Assembly (NCBI GenBank): GCA_029850565.1
Contig: JARCRR010000004.1
Span: 1 to 15,666, forward strand
Source: Gallionella sp.
GTDB taxonomy: Bacteria; Pseudomonadota; Gammaproteobacteria; Burkholderiales; Gallionellaceae
Length of the DNA stretch: 15,666 bases
Reading direction: 5' to 3'
The notes under the pieces were generated by a model. It was not told the origin of the DNA. It was given only the letters and a program-made list of their open reading frames with translations, and searched no databases. Below are positions 13,735-15,666 of the stretch, in pieces (position 1 is the stretch's first letter; the number at the start of each line of letters is the position of its first letter). Made by a program: the position numbers and the translations under genes.

Positions 13735-14859
13735 GTGCCGCAAACAAGTCCTGCCATTCTAGTTTTAGCCGATGGGACAGTGTTTCGCGGAACTGCCATC
13801 GGTGCCTCAGGTAGCAGCGTCGGCGAGGTGGTGTTCAATACCTCGATGACGGGTTACCAGGAGATACTGACCGACCCGTCCTACTGCCGCCAGATCGTCA
13901 CACTGACCTACCCGCATATCGGTAACGTCGGCTGCAATCCGGAAGATGTGGAGTCGCGCCAAGTATTCGCCAGCGGCCTCATCATTCGCGATCTGTCCAT
14001 GACGGTGAGCAATTTCCGCGCAACGCAATCCCTGCCTGAATATCTCAAAGCCAACAACGTGGTCGCCATTGCGGGCATAGATACGCGCAAACTGACGCGC
14101 ATCCTGCGCAGCAAAGGCGCGCAGAGCGGTTGCATCGCCACGGGCGACAATGTTGAAGCGGCATTGGCTGCGGCACGCGGTTTTGCAGGCTTGGCGGGCA
14201 TGGACTTGGCGCAAGTCGTCACCTGCGACAAATCCTACGAGTGGAAACAGCGCGAGTGGGAATTGGGTGTCGGCTATAGCGACATCGCCGAATCGAAATT
14301 CCATGTGGTGGCCTATGACTTCGGCGTGAAGCGCAACATCCTGCGCATGCTGGCCGAGCGCGGTTGCCGTATCACTGTGGTTCCAGCCAAGACGAGTGCC
14401 GCCGATGTGTTGGCGCTGAAGCCGGATGGAGTGTTCCTCTCGAACGGCCCCGGTGATCCCGAGCCTTGCGATTACGCGATCAACGCGACGAAGAAATTCA
14501 TCGAAGTGGGCATGCCATTGTTTGGCATCTGCTTGGGGCATCAGATTTTGGGCCTAGCATCCGGTGCGAAGACGGTGAAGATGAAGTTCGGCCATCGCGG
14601 TGCGAACCATCCGGTACAAGACACGCAGACCAAGCGCGTGATGATCACCAGCCAGAATCACGGTTTCGCGGTGGATGCAGCAACGCTTCCAAAGAATGCG
14701 CGCGTGACGCACATCTCGCTGTTCGATGGCACGTTGCAAGGTTTCGAGCTGACTGACAAGCCGGCATTCTGTTTCCAAGGTCACCCCGAGGCAAGCCCCG
14801 GGCCGCATGACGTGGATGTTTTGTTCGATCGCTTCGTCGCGATGATGGGTGGTAAGTAA
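13735..14859 (+). CDS. carA: Carbamoyl-phosphate synthase small (glutaminase) subunit
   Basis: A 374-residue subunit, close to the 382 residues of E. coli CarA. It splits glutamine and passes ammonia to CarB for carbamoyl phosphate, the shared precursor of pyrimidines and arginine. Residues about 5-150 are the CPSase small-chain domain (GTVFRGTAIG, NTSMTGYQEILTDPSY). The C-terminal class I glutamine amidotransferase domain carries the full triad: Cys266 in GICLGHQ, and His350 and Glu352 in GHPEASPG. GTG 13735 is chosen for its strong Shine-Dalgarno and because homologous sequence begins there; ATG 13711 is a weaker alternative adding eight residues. Its own sigma-70 promoter and a leader hairpin precede it, and carB begins on the base after its stop codon, so the two are cotranscribed and probably translationally coupled. 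Confidence 0.97.
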   Translation: MPQTSPAILVLADGTVFRGTAIGASGSSVGEVVFNTSMTGYQEILTDPSYCRQIVTLTYPHIGNVGCNPEDVESRQVFASGLIIRDLSMTVSNFRATQSLPEYLKANNVVAIAGIDTRKLTRILRSKGAQSGCIATGDNVEAALAAARGFAGLAGMDLAQVVTCDKSYEWKQREWELGVGYSDIAESKFHVVAYDFGVKRNILRMLAERGCRITVVPAKTSAADVLALKPDGVFLSNGPGDPEPCDYAINATKKFIEVGMPLFGICLGHQILGLASGAKTVKMKFGHRGANHPVQDTQTKRVMITSQNHGFAVDAATLPKNARVTHISLFDGTLQGFELTDKPAFCFQGHPEASPGPHDVDVLFDRFVAMMGGK

Positions 14860-15666
14860 ATGGCTAAGCGTACTGACATCAAATCAATTCTGATCATCGG
14901 CGCAGGCCCCATCGTCATCGGGCAGGCGTGCGAGTTCGACTATTCCGGCGCACAGGCTTGCAAGGCGCTGCGCGAAGAGGGCTACCGCGTCATTCTGGTG
15001 AACTCGAATCCGGCCACCATCATGACCGATCCCAACATGGCGGATGCGACCTACATCGAGCCGATCACCTGGCAGATGGTGGAGAAGATCATCGCCAAGG
15101 AACGTCCAGATGCGATTCTGCCGACCATGGGTGGACAGACCGCACTGAACTGCGCACTCGATCTGGCCAAGCACGGCGTTTTGGACAAATACAAGGTCGA
15201 GATGATAGGCGCCTCGCGCGACGCGATCGACATGGCGGAAGACCGCGAGAAGTTCAAGCAAGCGATGACCCGCATCGGTCTGGCCTCCGCACGTTCCGCC
15301 ATCGCGCACAGTATGGAAGAGGCGATGCAGGTGCAGCAGGTGATGGGTTATCCCACCGTCATCCGTCCGTCCTTCACCATGGGCGGCAGCGGTGGTGGTA
15401 TCGCCTACAACCGCGAAGAGTTCGTCGAGATCTGCGAGCGCGGTCTGGAAGCTTCTCCCACCAAAGAGTTGCTGATCGAAGAATCGCTGCTCGGCTGGAA
15501 AGAATACGAGATGGAAGTCGTACGCGACCGCAACGACAACTGCATCATCATCTGCTCCATCGAGAACCTGGACCCGATGGGCGTGCATACCGGCGACTCC
15601 ATCACGGTCGCCCCGGCGCAGACGCTGACCGACAAGGAATACCAGATCATGCGCGACGCCTCGCTG
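14860..15666 (+). CDS. carB: Carbamoyl-phosphate synthase large subunit (3' partial)
   Basis: The first 269 residues of a protein usually about 1,070 residues long; the frame is open to the right edge. It uses the ammonia from CarA, bicarbonate and two ATP to make carbamoyl phosphate. Visible are the N-terminal dinucleotide-like fold (SILIIGAGPIVIGQACEFDY), the conserved LVNSNPATIMTDP stretch, LPTMGGQTALN, and the start of the first ATP-grasp domain with the glycine loop FTMGGSGGGI and the EESLLGWKEYE strand, all intact. This is the carboxyphosphate-forming half; the second ATP-grasp and the allosteric domain lie outside the window. The ATG directly abuts the carA TAA, with a GGTGGTAAG stretch as the nearest ribosome-binding sequence, which points to coupling with carA. 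Confidence 0.97.
   Translation, partial: MAKRTDIKSILIIGAGPIVIGQACEFDYSGAQACKALREEGYRVILVNSNPATIMTDPNMADATYIEPITWQMVEKIIAKERPDAILPTMGGQTALNCALDLAKHGVLDKYKVEMIGASRDAIDMAEDREKFKQAMTRIGLASARSAIAHSMEEAMQVQQVMGYPTVIRPSFTMGGSGGGIAYNREEFVEICERGLEASPTKELLIEESLLGWKEYEMEVVRDRNDNCIIICSIENLDPMGVHTGDSITVAPAQTLTDKEYQIMRDASL

Noticed and set aside
13807..14541. Open frame of 244 codons opposite carA
   Set aside because: carA in this region is unambiguous, and the antisense protein shows no family features.
14884..15588. Long open frame (234 codons) on the minus strand opposite carB
   Set aside because: It lies entirely within strongly conserved carB, has a His/Asp-rich composition typical of antisense frames, and resembles no known family. 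It is a codon-bias shadow.

Overview
The window (15,666 bp, moderate GC) looks like chromosome from a Betaproteobacterium. The protein style and the mix of a CHASE2 cyclase, a pilus ATPase, a sigma-54-type pilin promoter and carAB fit the Nitrosomonadales (Gallionella/Sideroxydans-like) best. That placement is inference from general resemblance; no 16S or other marker is present. There are no tRNAs, rRNAs, CRISPR arrays or insertion sequences, and no gene-free gap exceeds 200 bp.

Region 1 (1-8100, all + strand, gaps of 4 to 40 nt) is a tight five-gene signalling operon. It encodes a membrane CHASE2 class III adenylate cyclase (5' end cut off by the window), a metallo-beta-lactamase-fold protein resembling class II cyclic-nucleotide phosphodiesterases, a double cyclic-nucleotide-binding protein fused to a rhodanese, a GAF-MshEN-PilB/GspE ATPase fusion, and a GAF-HD-GYP c-di-GMP phosphodiesterase. 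Read together, the genes cover making cAMP, possibly destroying it, binding it, and linking it to a pilus-type motor and to c-di-GMP turnover.

Region 2 (8101-10432, + strand) is a pilin unit. A 181-bp gap carries a 9-bp inverted repeat, a near-perfect -24/-12 sigma-54 promoter and a structured leader. Then come a type IVa major-pilin-like gene, a strong intrinsic terminator, and a polytopic GT-C/TMTC-like membrane protein with C-terminal TPRs. Its position just after the pilin suggests a pilin O-glycosyltransferase.

Region 3 (10482-13585, - strand) has an 845-residue fusion of an alpha/beta hydrolase with an AMP-binding domain whose ATP-binding loop is degenerate and whose C-terminus stops before the usual catalytic lysine. 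A MntP-type manganese exporter follows 32 nt downstream. Region 4 (13586-15666, + strand) is the pyrimidine/arginine housekeeping pair carA-carB. It has a clear sigma-70 promoter and a terminator-like hairpin in the leader; carB runs off the right edge.

The most interesting material is the 1-10432 block: a combined cAMP and c-di-GMP module physically joined to a pilus ATPase, pilin and candidate pilin-modifying enzyme. The degenerate hydrolase-ligase fusion is a second, unrelated point of interest.
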